Assembly: GCF_001687335.1 (NCBI RefSeq)
Contig: NZ_MAGO01000012.1
Coordinates: 1 to 64,000, forward strand
Reading direction: 5' to 3'
DNA length: 64,000 nt
Source: Dissulfuribacter thermophilus
GTDB taxonomy: Bacteria > Desulfobacterota > Dissulfuribacteria > Dissulfuribacterales > Dissulfuribacteraceae
Under the pieces are notes generated by a model, which ran no database searches, had not been told where the DNA came from, and worked only from the letters and a program-made list of their open reading frames with translations. The position numbers and the translations under genes were made by a program. The number at the start of each line of letters is the position of its first letter. Within the stretch, counting starts at the first letter, position 1. Below, in pieces: positions 33,235-42,509 of the stretch.

Positions 33235-33263
33235 TTGACTGCAATATTATTCTACACTATGAA
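33235..33263 (+). promoter_or_regulatory. Sigma-70-type promoter for lysS
   Basis: TTGACT at 33235-33240, a 17-base spacer, and TATGAA at 33258-33263. The lysS start is about 50 bases downstream. Confidence 0.5.
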
Positions 33264-33315
33264 GCTAAATCCTGCATGTGGAAAAAGTCTAGTCCTAAAA
33301 AAGGAGGAATAAACC

Positions 33316-34797
33316 TTGAGTGAAACAAGTAAGGTTATAAAGGATCGCTGGCAAAAATTAGAAGAGCTTGAGGCAAACGGGGTAGAGGCCTATCCCAACA
33401 GGCTTCCTAGGCCAGAAAAGATTAGCGCCATCACTCTGGTCTACGGAGACTATGCAAATGAAGAGCTTGAAGGACTCAAGCAGGAGTTTCTGGTTGCAGG
33501 GAGAATTATTGGGCTTAGACGCTTTGGAAAGGCTGCCTTTTTTCATATAAAAGATGAGAGTGGAAAGATCCAAGTTCATGCCAGAAAAGACCTGCTTGGG
33601 GAGGCATACAAGCTTTTTAAGAAGTTTGATATTGGTGACATAGTTCAGGTAAAAGGCCCGCTATTTAGGACCAAGACTGGAGAGCTTACTATATCTTGTA
33701 CGGAAATCAGGCTTGTCACCAAGAATCTGCGGCCACTTCCAGAGAAATATCATGGTCTTAAAGACAAAGAGCTTAGGTACAGGCAACGCTATGTGGATCT
33801 CATCGTAAACGAAGAGGTAAAAGAGACCTTTAGAAAGAGAGCAAAGATTATCCAGGTGGTGAGGCATTACTTTTTGTCTAATGGCTTCCTTGAGGTTGAG
33901 ACCCCAATGATGCAGCCCATTGTCGGAGGGGCCACAGCAAGGCCATTTGTAACCCATCACAATGCCCTTGGTATTGATCTCTACCTCAGAATTGCTCCAG
34001 AATTATACCTGAAAAGACTTTTAGTAGGTGGATTTGAAAAGGTATTTGAACTCAATAGAAATTTTAGAAATGAAGGCATTAGTCTGCAGCACAATCCAGA
34101 GTTTACCATGTTGGAATTCTATGAGGCCTACAGCACCTATGAAGACTTGATAGTTCGAACAGAGGAACTGTTTTCACTGATTGCAAAGGAATTGTACTGT
34201 AAGACAAAGATTGAATACCAGGGACAAGAGATTGATCTCACTCCACCTTGGAAGCGGCTTACCTTAAAAGATTCTCTTATTGAGGTTGGTGGCCTGTCCG
34301 AAGAGGAACTCAATGACAAAGAGGCCTTGATGAATCGTCTGGAAGCACTTGGGGCACCTAAAAAGGAAGGGGAACCGCTAGGAAAACTATGGACAAAACT
34401 ATTTGATCTCCTTGTTGAACCAAAGCTCATTCAACCTACTTTTATTACCCATTATCCAACGGACGTGTCACCGCTTGCCCGTAGAAACCAGGATGATCCA
34501 AGCGTGACAGACCGGTTTGAGCTTTTTATCGCTGGAAGGGAGATGGCCAATGCCTTTTCAGAACTAAATGATCCTAGGGACCAGAAGGCACGATTTGAAG
34601 AACAGGTGGCCAATAGGGGAGATGATGAGGAAATACCCCCGGAAGTTGACTATGACTATATACGTGCGCTTGAGGTAGGGATGCCTCCGGCGGCAGGTGA
34701 GGGCATTGGGATCGACAGGTTGGTAATGCTATTTACCAATTCTCCATCTATCAGAGATGTGATCCTGTTCCCGCAACTAAGGCCTGAGCACTCATGA
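33316..34797 (+). CDS. lysS: Lysyl-tRNA synthetase, class II
   Basis: The 493-residue protein has an N-terminal OB domain (AGRIIGLRRFGKAAFFHIKD) and class II motifs: motif 1 near GFLEVETPMMQP, motif 2 FRNEGISLQHNPEFTMLEFYEAY, motif 3 GEGIGIDRLVMLF. It charges tRNA-Lys. The start is TTG at 33316, backed by AAAGGAGG; no suitable ATG precedes the conserved N-terminus. The stop codon overlaps the lolC start (ATGA), so the two are coupled. Confidence 0.97.
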   Translation: MSETSKVIKDRWQKLEELEANGVEAYPNRLPRPEKISAITLVYGDYANEELEGLKQEFLVAGRIIGLRRFGKAAFFHIKDESGKIQVHARKDLLGEAYKLFKKFDIGDIVQVKGPLFRTKTGELTISCTEIRLVTKNLRPLPEKYHGLKDKELRYRQRYVDLIVNEEVKETFRKRAKIIQVVRHYFLSNGFLEVETPMMQPIVGGATARPFVTHHNALGIDLYLRIAPELYLKRLLVGGFEKVFELNRNFRNEGISLQHNPEFTMLEFYEAYSTYEDLIVRTEELFSLIAKELYCKTKIEYQGQEIDLTPPWKRLTLKDSLIEVGGLSEEELNDKEALMNRLEALGAPKKEGEPLGKLWTKLFDLLVEPKLIQPTFITHYPTDVSPLARRNQDDPSVTDRFELFIAGREMANAFSELNDPRDQKARFEEQVANRGDDEEIPPEVDYDYIRALEVGMPPAAGEGIGIDRLVMLFTNSPSIRDVILFPQLRPEHS

Positions 34798-36056
34798 ACA
34801 TGCATTTGCCATTTGAGTGGTTTGTTGCTCTAAGGTATTTATTTTCTAAGAGAAAGCATACGTTTATTTCTCTTATTACAGTTATTTCTATGATTGGTGT
34901 GTTCGTGGGGGTAATGGCCCTTATTGTGGTCATTGCTGTAATGGAGGGGTTTCAATCCCATCTAAAAGAAAAGTTTCTGGGGATAAATGCCCATATAGTT
35001 GTTAGGAACTACAATGGTGCATTTGATGACACTCCAAGATTAAGGGAAAAGATTTTATCCACCTCCTTAGAGCAAGGATGGAGTAGGGCAAAGATTACAT
35101 CCATTACCCCCATGTGTTTTATTCAGGGACTACTAAGTTCTAATAGGGGCGTCAGTGGCGCCTTGATTAGAGGCGTTGACCCGAAAACAGTGGGATCAGT
35201 GCTGGATATTGGCAAAGTCGTGGAAGGTGAGGGCTTGGATGCCCTAGGAAACAATTCTTCAAAGATCCCCCCTTTGCTTGCTGGAGAGGAATTGCTCAAA
35301 AATCTTGGAATAGGAGTAGGCGAGGAACTTCAGATCGTCCTTCCCAGTGGGACTATAACACCCTTTGGGTTTATGCCTAAAATCAGAGACTTCAAGGTAA
35401 TAGGAAAGATTTCTACTGGGATGTATGATTATGATTCGTCAGTAGCCTTTATATCCCTTCGCGATGCACAGGAACTCCTCGGATTAAAGAATAAGATACA
35501 CGCCTATGAGCTCAGGGTATCCAATGTGGATCGAGCTGATGCCATTGCAGAAACGCTCCAGAGACGTCTTGGATTTCCTTTTTGGACCATGGACTGGAAG
35601 AGGATGAGCAGAAATCTGTTTGCAGCCCTTAGGCTAGAGAAGATAGCTATGTTTGTTGTGCTCACCCTTATCATACTTGTTGCCGCATTCAATATTGTAA
35701 GTACCCTATTCATGCTTGTTATGGAAAAAAGAGAAGATATAGCGATCCTCAAGGCAATGGGTGCAACAGATTCTCAGATTCTCAGGATTTTTGTTTATAC
35801 TGGATTCTCAGTGGGACTATTTGGTACTGTTTTTGGCGTAATAGGAGGAGTTGGACTCTGTGAGCTACTTAAAAAATATCAATTCATCAAGATACCAAAG
35901 GAGGTGTACTTTACTGATTCACTTCCAATACTCCTAGACTGGACAGATGTAGTTGTGATAGCTGTTAGTGCATTAGTGTTATCACTTCTGGCTACTATTT
36001 ATCCTGCAAGGCAGGCGGCAAAAATTAATCCATCAGAGGCCTTGAGACTTGGCTGA
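34794..36056 (+). CDS. lolC: Lipoprotein-releasing ABC transporter permease, LolC/LolE family
   Basis: The 420-residue protein begins FEWFVALRYLFSKRKHTFISLITVISMIGVF, the LolC/E hallmark. It has a large periplasmic domain (about 50-270) and three C-terminal FtsX-type helices with EKREDIAILKAMGAT. With LolD it extracts lipoproteins from the inner membrane for handover to LolA. It follows lysS with a four-base overlap. The usual lolD ATPase gene is absent; a symporter gene follows, overlapping by eight bases. Confidence 0.92.
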   Translation: MNMHLPFEWFVALRYLFSKRKHTFISLITVISMIGVFVGVMALIVVIAVMEGFQSHLKEKFLGINAHIVVRNYNGAFDDTPRLREKILSTSLEQGWSRAKITSITPMCFIQGLLSSNRGVSGALIRGVDPKTVGSVLDIGKVVEGEGLDALGNNSSKIPPLLAGEELLKNLGIGVGEELQIVLPSGTITPFGFMPKIRDFKVIGKISTGMYDYDSSVAFISLRDAQELLGLKNKIHAYELRVSNVDRADAIAETLQRRLGFPFWTMDWKRMSRNLFAALRLEKIAMFVVLTLIILVAAFNIVSTLFMLVMEKREDIAILKAMGATDSQILRIFVYTGFSVGLFGTVFGVIGGVGLCELLKKYQFIKIPKEVYFTDSLPILLDWTDVVVIAVSALVLSLLATIYPARQAAKINPSEALRLG

Positions 36057-37320
36057 TGCAAAGAAAATCATAATAGCACTGATTTTGGGGTTGGCCCTTG
36101 GGGCCTTATCTGCAGAGATCCCCCAGCCTTTAAGTGGTTATTTATTTGAGACTTATAGTTTTTTTGGTTCCCTTTTCTTGAACGCCCTTAAGATGATAAT
36201 AGTTCCATTGGTTGCCTCATCTATTATTACAGGCATTGCTGGAATTGGGGGGGCGAGAGATCTTAGAGGACTTAGTCTTAAAACCTTTTCCTATTATATG
36301 GTTACGAGCCTTGTGGCGGTCATAACTGGTCTTATTCTGGTCAACCTCTTAACTCCAGGTGAGATACAGGGAAAATCTTTGACGACTATTTTAGAGTTAA
36401 AAGAGTTCGCCGGAGGGACTGGAATTGTAGAAGAGAAGGTTGGAGCGGCAGGGTTTAAGTCAGTATTGAATGTATTTCTCGAGATGGTTCCGCCGAATAT
36501 TATAAAGGCAGCAGCTGAAGGACAGATGCTCGGCATAATAAGTTTTAGCCTTCTTTTTGGACTTTTTATCCCAAGAATAGGTCATGAGTATTCAGAAATA
36601 CTTTTTAAATTTGTTCGTGGCGTTCATGAGATAATGATGGCCATTACAGAGCTTGTAATGAAGTTTGCGCCGTTAGGGATATTGTGCCTTGTGGCAAAGG
36701 TGGTAACGGAAGCTGGAGGGAGTAATATCGTTGAGCTCTTAAAGGGACTTGGCTTATTTGCCTTAACTGTCTTCCTAGGGCTTTTCATTCATGTGTTCTT
36801 TACGCTCTTTTTGACTATACGCCACATAGCAAAAGCCAGCCCATTAAGTCACTTTAGGGCCATGGCTCCAGCCCTTGTGACTGCTTTTTCCACTGCGAGT
36901 TCATCGGCAACGCTCCCCATTACAATGGAATGTCTTGAAAAGCGCCTTGGAGTGAGTGAAAGGATTACAGGTTTCGTAATTCCCCTTGGGGCTACCATTA
37001 ATATGGATGGCACAGCACTTTATGAGTGTGTAGCTGCGCTTTTCATAGCCCAGGCCCTTGGTTTTGAGATGAGTTTTCTTAGTCAATTTGTGGTGGTTTG
37101 GACTGCTCTTTTGACCTCAATTGGGGTAGCAGGGATTCCAGCTGCAAGTTTGGTTGCAATTGCCATCATCTTAAAGGCCGTGGGGCTGCCAGTTGAAGCC
37201 ATGGCAATTATTTTGCCAGTTGATAGATTGCTTGATATGCTTCGGACATCTGTAAATGTATTTAGTGACTCCGTAGGTGCACTGATTGTCTCCAAATTTG
37301 AAGAAAGGCAAGGGACTTAA
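36049..37320 (+). CDS. Dicarboxylate/amino acid:cation symporter (DAACS family)
   Basis: The 423-residue protein has about eight helices plus two re-entrant loops. Family marks include FSTASSSATLPITMEC and PLGATINMDGTALYE, where sodium or protons and the acidic substrate bind, and a final IPAASLVAIAIIL. It imports glutamate, aspartate or C4-dicarboxylates. The start is TTG at 36049 inside the end of lolC. The exact substrate cannot be told from sequence. Confidence 0.92.
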   Translation: MADAKKIIIALILGLALGALSAEIPQPLSGYLFETYSFFGSLFLNALKMIIVPLVASSIITGIAGIGGARDLRGLSLKTFSYYMVTSLVAVITGLILVNLLTPGEIQGKSLTTILELKEFAGGTGIVEEKVGAAGFKSVLNVFLEMVPPNIIKAAAEGQMLGIISFSLLFGLFIPRIGHEYSEILFKFVRGVHEIMMAITELVMKFAPLGILCLVAKVVTEAGGSNIVELLKGLGLFALTVFLGLFIHVFFTLFLTIRHIAKASPLSHFRAMAPALVTAFSTASSSATLPITMECLEKRLGVSERITGFVIPLGATINMDGTALYECVAALFIAQALGFEMSFLSQFVVVWTALLTSIGVAGIPAASLVAIAIILKAVGLPVEAMAIILPVDRLLDMLRTSVNVFSDSVGALIVSKFEERQGT

Positions 37321-37345
37321 GTCTTTTAAAGCAGTTGTGGGCTCT

Positions 37346-38272
37346 TTATGTTTGAAGCCTCTTTAGTGAATACATTCCGCAAATTCCAGGTATCTTTTTG
37401 GGAATTTTGTCTTTTGATGTGAAGTAGTCTCTAAATTCTTTATACCACCTTCTGACAAAGGCCTTTGAGCCCAAGATACCAGAATCGGTAAAGTAGCGTA
37501 TTCTTTTTAAAAAGAGTTCATGCCTTGGGAGGCGATACATCCTTTTCCTCTCTTCATCTAATATCGCTTTTTTCATCTCTTTTCCCTTATTGTTTTTTAT
37601 ACCTCCCTTTTCATAAACATATTCCCGAAGTAGTCTTAACCAATCTCTTGAGCCTCCACTATTACAAAATTCCTTTAAACACAATTCTGTAGAGAGGAAT
37701 CCACCTCTATTTCCAGACTGAACATGATACCCTAACGAACACCATCTGTAGTCCTCTGGCCTTTCTACTATGCCGGCCCTTACTGGGTTTAGCTCTATAT
37801 AGGCCAGACAATTCAACAATGACTCTCCCTCTTCAATGAGTACACTCTTAAACCTCTCTCCCCAAAAATATCCTCTTCTGCCGTGCTTCTTGTTGTAATA
37901 TCTGGAAAACCTTTGTTTAATCTCCTTTACGTACTCTGAAAGCCCAGAGAATTTTTTTCTGAATCTATCTATTTCATGGATATTTACTTTTTTCTTTGTC
38001 TCCATGTACCTATAGTAGAGCCTTGCCCTTTTTAGGACATCTTCATCAGAATAATGATCTTGAGGTCGAATCTTGAGTAGCATGTGAAAGTGGTTATCCA
38101 TAATGCAAAAACCGTAAACTTCTACGAAGAATACTCTGGATAGCCACTGCATTAAAAAGAGCAGATATTGCTTTTCCTCCGGCTCCAACACAAAGCCTTC
38201 TAAGGCAGTCCTAGAAATTACATGATAGACTGCCTCTTCACCCTGGACCAATAATCTTGGAATCCTAGGCAT
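37346..38272 (-). CDS. REP-associated tyrosine transposase (RAYT), IS200-like fold
   Basis: The 308-residue protein begins MPRIPRLL, typical of RAYTs. It carries the HUH-type pair as NHFHMLLK (about 60-67), a YHVISR start of the fold, and YVKEIKQRFSRYYNKKHGRRGYFW with the likely catalytic Tyr. It also has ELNPVRAGIVERPEDYRWCS. Such single-copy enzymes are thought to cut and move REP hairpins rather than their own gene. No transposon ends are visible around it. AAAGGAGGTG precedes the ATG. Confidence 0.88.
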   Translation of the reverse strand: MPRIPRLLVQGEEAVYHVISRTALEGFVLEPEEKQYLLFLMQWLSRVFFVEVYGFCIMDNHFHMLLKIRPQDHYSDEDVLKRARLYYRYMETKKKVNIHEIDRFRKKFSGLSEYVKEIKQRFSRYYNKKHGRRGYFWGERFKSVLIEEGESLLNCLAYIELNPVRAGIVERPEDYRWCSLGYHVQSGNRGGFLSTELCLKEFCNSGGSRDWLRLLREYVYEKGGIKNNKGKEMKKAILDEERKRMYRLPRHELFLKRIRYFTDSGILGSKAFVRRWYKEFRDYFTSKDKIPKKIPGICGMYSLKRLQT

Positions 38273-38306
38273 AATTCCCCACCTCCTTTAATAGTTCGCC
38301 TGTCCC

Positions 38307-38315
38307 ATTATACCA
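38307..38315 (-). promoter_or_regulatory. Extended -10 promoter of the RAYT gene
   Basis: On the minus strand the bases read TGGTATAAT, a consensus -10 with the TGn extension; no good -35 box is seen. It lies about 35 bases before the start codon. Confidence 0.45.
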
Positions 38316-38339
38316 TTGTTGGGAAAGAAGGATAGGGGA

Positions 38340-38909
38340 TTAGGAGGAGATTTTTGTGAAAATTTTTCTAAGAAGAAAGGCAAAGGCAGTTCCAAAAAGG
38401 ATGCCTCCTATTACATCTGATGGATAGTGGGCACCGAGATAAATTCGTGAATAGCTTACTAAAAATATGACTATACAAGCTGCAATAGCTGCCCATCTAT
38501 ATTCAAGTGCTGTAAAGACGCCAAAAAATGAAACATTAGATGAATGGCATGATGGCCATGACAGGCTCATCTTCATAGTGGCAAGGGCAGTTTTTGCATT
38601 AGTTACCTTATAAAGCCCGTGTTTTAGGAGAATTACATGATCTAGAGAAAGATACGGTCTTGGTCTACCAATAAGTGGTTTTAGGATCCTGGCACATATT
38701 GCATCTGTGAGTATCACCCCAATGATTAAAAAGATCAGGAAAAGCCTGTCTCGTTTAGTGCCTTTAATTAATAGCCATATAAAGAATATGAATAAAATGG
38801 GAGAAATAGTTTTAAAGTCTGACATCCAAGGCATTATGAGGTCAAGAACGGGGTGCCTCGAATGGTTTATTAGGAAAAAAAGTTTTTTGTCTAGCTCTAA
38901 CAGGTTCAA
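38340..38909 (-). CDS. PAP2-family membrane phosphatase
   Basis: The 189-residue protein has five or six helices with the tripartite acid-phosphatase signature: LKPLIGRPRP, SWPSCHSSN and SRIYLGAHYPSDVIGG. The Cys in PSCH replaces the more usual Gly/Ser, while the catalytic His residues are kept. The family includes undecaprenyl-pyrophosphate and lipid A phosphatases. Its place at the end of a glycolipid cluster suggests recycling of the lipid carrier or lipid A dephosphorylation. Confidence 0.88.
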   Translation of the reverse strand: MNLLELDKKLFFLINHSRHPVLDLIMPWMSDFKTISPILFIFFIWLLIKGTKRDRLFLIFLIIGVILTDAICARILKPLIGRPRPYLSLDHVILLKHGLYKVTNAKTALATMKMSLSWPSCHSSNVSFFGVFTALEYRWAAIAACIVIFLVSYSRIYLGAHYPSDVIGGILFGTAFAFLLRKIFTKISS

Positions 38910-38964
38910 GGTGTTACAGACTCCTTCCTATGAAATTCCTCATAAAGTCCGCCAGTGTTCGAGA

Positions 38965-40530
38965 CTATCTCAACTCCTCTTGGGGAGTCCTCACCTTTTT
39001 ATGTCGCTCCCCTATAAAGATCCAATAGCCCTTTTTATGCGATCCACCAACAGGGATTTCTATGTGTTTTAGTGGATGAATGGCATCAAGCAAGTTGAGT
39101 TGAGAAAATTTGATCTTTTTATTCTCAGGTTTTACTATGAGTGCTTTCCACCCTGAATCAGAATCCCAGGGAGTGTCCCAAAGATCGTACTGGCTTTTTA
39201 TCTTTTTTGAGGCCTTAAACATGTACACTCTAGGCTGCCCTGGCATATAAAAGGCAAGTTCACTTACTGTCTGTCGTGGATAGGAGATGATGTATTTAAT
39301 GTCTTCTGGATACCCAGATTCCGCAGCTATCTTTCCAACCACAGCCCCTAGTTCACTCCAGCCACGAAGCCGTACAAAAGGATCTAGTTTGGTCCCAGCG
39401 ATTGGGAGTTTGGAAAAGAAAAAAGGGCTTGCGTAAACAATAGTCGTTATCACAATCCCTAGCAAAATCGCACTGTTTAAGAGCCTCTTTGCATTTTCCT
39501 TTGCCCATGCTGCACAGAGTATAGTGGCCCCTACAAAAAATGGAGCTGGCCAGTTGGTATTAATTCTTTGATGAAAGGATAAAAGAAATATCATCAAAAG
39601 TGGAAGAGAACCCAGAAAGAATAGATATCTGTCTTCTTGGCTAAGCAAAAAGAATCTCTTAATACCTCGAAACATACTCCAGAGTATCAGACAAAATGTT
39701 AAAGGGGTGAGAAAACCAAAGAGGGAAATAAAAAGCTCAAAAAACGTCTTTAGGCCTCCGATGAGACCATTTTTATTTGGCTCAAAATGGTGCTTAGTAT
39801 GGATGAGAGTAATCCAATCATGGTTCATATTCCATATTAATGTAGGGATTAACATGGAGATTGATATGGCAAACGCAAAATAGGGCCATGGGGTAAGAAG
39901 GTGTTTTCTCGCACCTTTTTCATAAACCAAAAACAAAAATATTAAGGCTGGAAAGGCTATCATGGTCTGTTTACTAAGCAAGCCCAGACCCGTAGAAATT
40001 CCTGTAAGTATCCACCAAAATGCAGCTGAATACCAATCATGTGATTGGTAATTGCCTTTAAGGCTTGAAGCAGTTACCGAATCCCTGGAACTATTGATAG
40101 CCTTCCAGAAACTAAACATGGAAAGTGTCCAAAAAAAGAGCAACGGAGAGTCAATTGTCATTATGTAGGAACCAACGCTAGAGGCGACACTGAAGGCAGT
40201 GAGTCCTATGGCCCAGAGGGCAGTGTTTTTGTCTTTAATTTCCTTTGTAAAGAGGTAAACGATTATTAGGCTCAGTGTTCCGAGAATGGCTGCGGGAAGC
40301 CTTACTCCAATGGTCGTATTACCAAAGAGCGTAGTGCCAATCTTTATAATCCATGCAATCATAGGGGGTTTACTGTAATAACCAAAGGCAAGCTGCCTGG
40401 ACCAGTCCCAGTAATAGGCTTCATCAGGAGAGAGATCTAAAGGTGATGCAAAGAGAAAACCGAATCTTATACATGCAATGATAAAGATTAATAGCACAAT
40501 TGGCTGCCTAAATACCATATCTAGCCTCAA
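38965..40530 (-). CDS. GT39-family glycosyltransferase, ArnT/PMT-like
   Basis: The 521-residue protein has about 11 membrane helices. The first periplasmic loop has the catalytic acidic site DLSPDEAYYWDWSRQLAFGYYSKPPMIAW, closely matching ArnT-type lipid-A aminoarabinose transferases; IRLGTTLFGNTTIGVRLPA follows. These enzymes move a sugar from a polyprenyl-phosphate donor onto lipid A or proteins. With the adjacent GT2 and flippase-like genes it completes a donor-synthesis, flipping and transfer set. The sugar is unknown; no arnABD genes are in the window. Confidence 0.85.
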   Translation of the reverse strand: MRLDMVFRQPIVLLIFIIACIRFGFLFASPLDLSPDEAYYWDWSRQLAFGYYSKPPMIAWIIKIGTTLFGNTTIGVRLPAAILGTLSLIIVYLFTKEIKDKNTALWAIGLTAFSVASSVGSYIMTIDSPLLFFWTLSMFSFWKAINSSRDSVTASSLKGNYQSHDWYSAAFWWILTGISTGLGLLSKQTMIAFPALIFLFLVYEKGARKHLLTPWPYFAFAISISMLIPTLIWNMNHDWITLIHTKHHFEPNKNGLIGGLKTFFELFISLFGFLTPLTFCLILWSMFRGIKRFFLLSQEDRYLFFLGSLPLLMIFLLSFHQRINTNWPAPFFVGATILCAAWAKENAKRLLNSAILLGIVITTIVYASPFFFSKLPIAGTKLDPFVRLRGWSELGAVVGKIAAESGYPEDIKYIISYPRQTVSELAFYMPGQPRVYMFKASKKIKSQYDLWDTPWDSDSGWKALIVKPENKKIKFSQLNLLDAIHPLKHIEIPVGGSHKKGYWIFIGERHKKVRTPQEELR

Positions 40531-40547
40531 AGCAACCTCATCAAGAC

Positions 40548-41465
40548 TTACTTTTTATGTAATCCAAGACCATAAACTAGGCCGCCCAGAAGACTTGAAA
40601 TGACCTGGATGCTGAAAAAACTCAGGCTTAGGGTGAGGGCCTTTTCTTGTGGGATGCCCCTTAGACCTAAAAAGTATATGAAACCACCTTCCCTTACACC
40701 TATACCGTTGAAGCTGATAGGCAGTATTATGGCCAGGGCAACAATGGGGAATACTGAAAAATAGTAGCTAGATTCAATACCCAGATTCATCCCATTGCCA
40801 AGTATAGCTACAGCCCCCATACCCAGGGCCTGGAGCATCAAAGATAGAGAAAAGGCACTTATTGTTGGAGTGGTGTTTTTTAAAAAATAAAAAAGAGTCT
40901 CATTCTTAAGGACAAAATCTGAAAATAGAGTTCTCAGTAAATAATATAGTGGCTTTAGAGTTAGTATAGTCAAAAGGATTATAATTGCGGAGGATTTGAG
41001 AAATAGTGCTATGTGGCCAGGGAGTCTTTGATGAATAAAGTATACAGAAAGTCCTCCCAGTACAAACATGGCTGCGAGTCCGAGGGTTCTATCCATAATA
41101 ATTGTATATGTAGCTTTGAGTTTCTGAGGTTTTTCCTTTGTGAGATAAACAATTTTTAGAAGGTCACCTCCGACTCCAGTTGGTAAAAAAAGATTAAAGT
41201 ACATACCCACAAAATAATACTTTAAATATTTTAAAAAAGTCCCAGGAAAATCCAGGGACTTTGAGATTATATACCATCTAAGGCTGCTTATGAATTGAGA
41301 AAGTAGGTACATTAAAAATGCTATTAAATATGCCTTTAAAGAGATGGCCTTAAAGGCAGAAAATATGGCGCTTGGATCCATACGGGTGAAGAGCCAAAAG
41401 ACGAGAGCAATACTTACTCCTACGCGGAATAGAAATTTGGAGAACCGTTTAACCCTTTTGGACAT
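40548..41465 (-). CDS. Flippase-like domain protein (LPG_synthase_TM/YbhN family)
   Basis: The 305-residue protein has seven to eight membrane helices. It carries the family stretch QFISSLRWYIISKSL, VGMYFNLFLPTGVGGDLLKIVYL, TIIMDRTLGLAAMF and PISFNGIGVREGGFIYFL. This domain occurs in MprF and in AglD-like glycolipid systems, where it is thought to move lipids or lipid-linked sugars. It lies between the GT2 and GT39 genes at 6 and 17 bases distance, supporting the flipping of the lipid-linked donor. Confidence 0.85.
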   Translation of the reverse strand: MSKRVKRFSKFLFRVGVSIALVFWLFTRMDPSAIFSAFKAISLKAYLIAFLMYLLSQFISSLRWYIISKSLDFPGTFLKYLKYYFVGMYFNLFLPTGVGGDLLKIVYLTKEKPQKLKATYTIIMDRTLGLAAMFVLGGLSVYFIHQRLPGHIALFLKSSAIIILLTILTLKPLYYLLRTLFSDFVLKNETLFYFLKNTTPTISAFSLSLMLQALGMGAVAILGNGMNLGIESSYYFSVFPIVALAIILPISFNGIGVREGGFIYFLGLRGIPQEKALTLSLSFFSIQVISSLLGGLVYGLGLHKK

Positions 41466-41471
41466 TTGGGA

Positions 41472-42416
41472 TTAACCTATTTCTTCGCGGACAGAGTAAA
41501 TGGAGCGCCCTGAGGCCTCAAAATATGTCCTGATAACTAGTTCAGCTAAAAGGCCGATACCTAAGAGTACAACGCCAGTGATTATGAATAACATGCCAAA
41601 TATTAAAAGGGGCCTATTGCCGATGTCTTCTCCAGAGACGAGCTTAACCCATACTAGATAGGCCTCAAGCCCTGCTCCAAGGATGGCCATTAATCCACCA
41701 GTTAGACCAAAGAATTGGAGTGGTCTTGTAGCGAATTTCTGGAAAAAAAGCATGAGGAGTAAGTCGAGAATAACGCGGTAAGTGCGCCCTATTCCATATT
41801 TACTCTTTCCCCTGATCCTTGGTCTATGGTTTACAGGCACCTCTGTTATCTTGGCACCATATTGTTGAGCAAGGACAGGTATAAACCTATGTAATTCCCC
41901 ATAGAGGAGGAGGTTCTTGGCAACATCTCGCCTATAGGCCTTTAGCGAACAACCATAGTCATGGAGAAGCACTCCTGTTGTCCGGCCAATAATCCAATTT
42001 GCTATTTTTGAAGGTAGCTTCCTAGACCAAAAAGGGTCCTTTCTGTCTTTTCGCCAACCGCTAACCAGATCATAGCCCTCTTGGATCTTTTTTACCAGGA
42101 GCGGTATGTCTTTGGGATCATTTTGAAGATCACCATCCATGGAACATATAATGGTACCTTTGGCCTTATCGAATCCTGCCTTCATAGCGGCAGTCTGGCC
42201 AAAGTTTCTACGTAGTATTACTGCCTTTAGCTCTGGGATTTCCCTGGCTAGGCGACAAAGTTCTTCTGTGGTCCCATCTGTACTTCCGTCATCTACAATA
42301 ATGATTTCAAAGGGCAGATCTGTAGCACTCGCTCCTTCTCTGATCTCCTGGACCAGGATTGGGAGATTTTCCTTTTCATTATATGCTGGTACGACAATTG
42401 AAAGAAATTCATCCAT
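41472..42416 (-). CDS. GT2 polyprenyl-phosphate glycosyltransferase (DPM1/ArnC-like)
   Basis: The 314-residue protein has an N-terminal GT-A domain (SIVVPAYNEKENLPIL, DDGSTDGT, SMDGDLQNDP with the DxD metal site, GWRKDRKDPFW) and two C-terminal membrane helices (about 220-245 and 260-290). It would attach a sugar to undecaprenyl phosphate. The ATG at 42416 is chosen because the domain begins there; the frame extends 12 codons further. It is the first gene of the sugar-lipid cluster. Confidence 0.88.
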   Translation of the reverse strand: MDEFLSIVVPAYNEKENLPILVQEIREGASATDLPFEIIIVDDGSTDGTTEELCRLAREIPELKAVILRRNFGQTAAMKAGFDKAKGTIICSMDGDLQNDPKDIPLLVKKIQEGYDLVSGWRKDRKDPFWSRKLPSKIANWIIGRTTGVLLHDYGCSLKAYRRDVAKNLLLYGELHRFIPVLAQQYGAKITEVPVNHRPRIRGKSKYGIGRTYRVILDLLLMLFFQKFATRPLQFFGLTGGLMAILGAGLEAYLVWVKLVSGEDIGNRPLLIFGMLFIITGVVLLGIGLLAELVIRTYFEASGRSIYSVREEIG

Positions 42417-42509
42417 AAGCCGTGAATTTAACCTGCTAAATTGAAAACTCAATAGCCTCGAGAGTTGAAAGTGATTTTAGACCATATTAAGAAAACCGCC
42501 AATATAAAA

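Noticed and set aside
37346-38272. RAYT as the transposase of the MITEs
   Set aside because: RAYT/IS200-type enzymes act on hairpins without inverted-repeat ends or target duplications, whereas the MITEs have both, pointing to a DDE transposase elsewhere.
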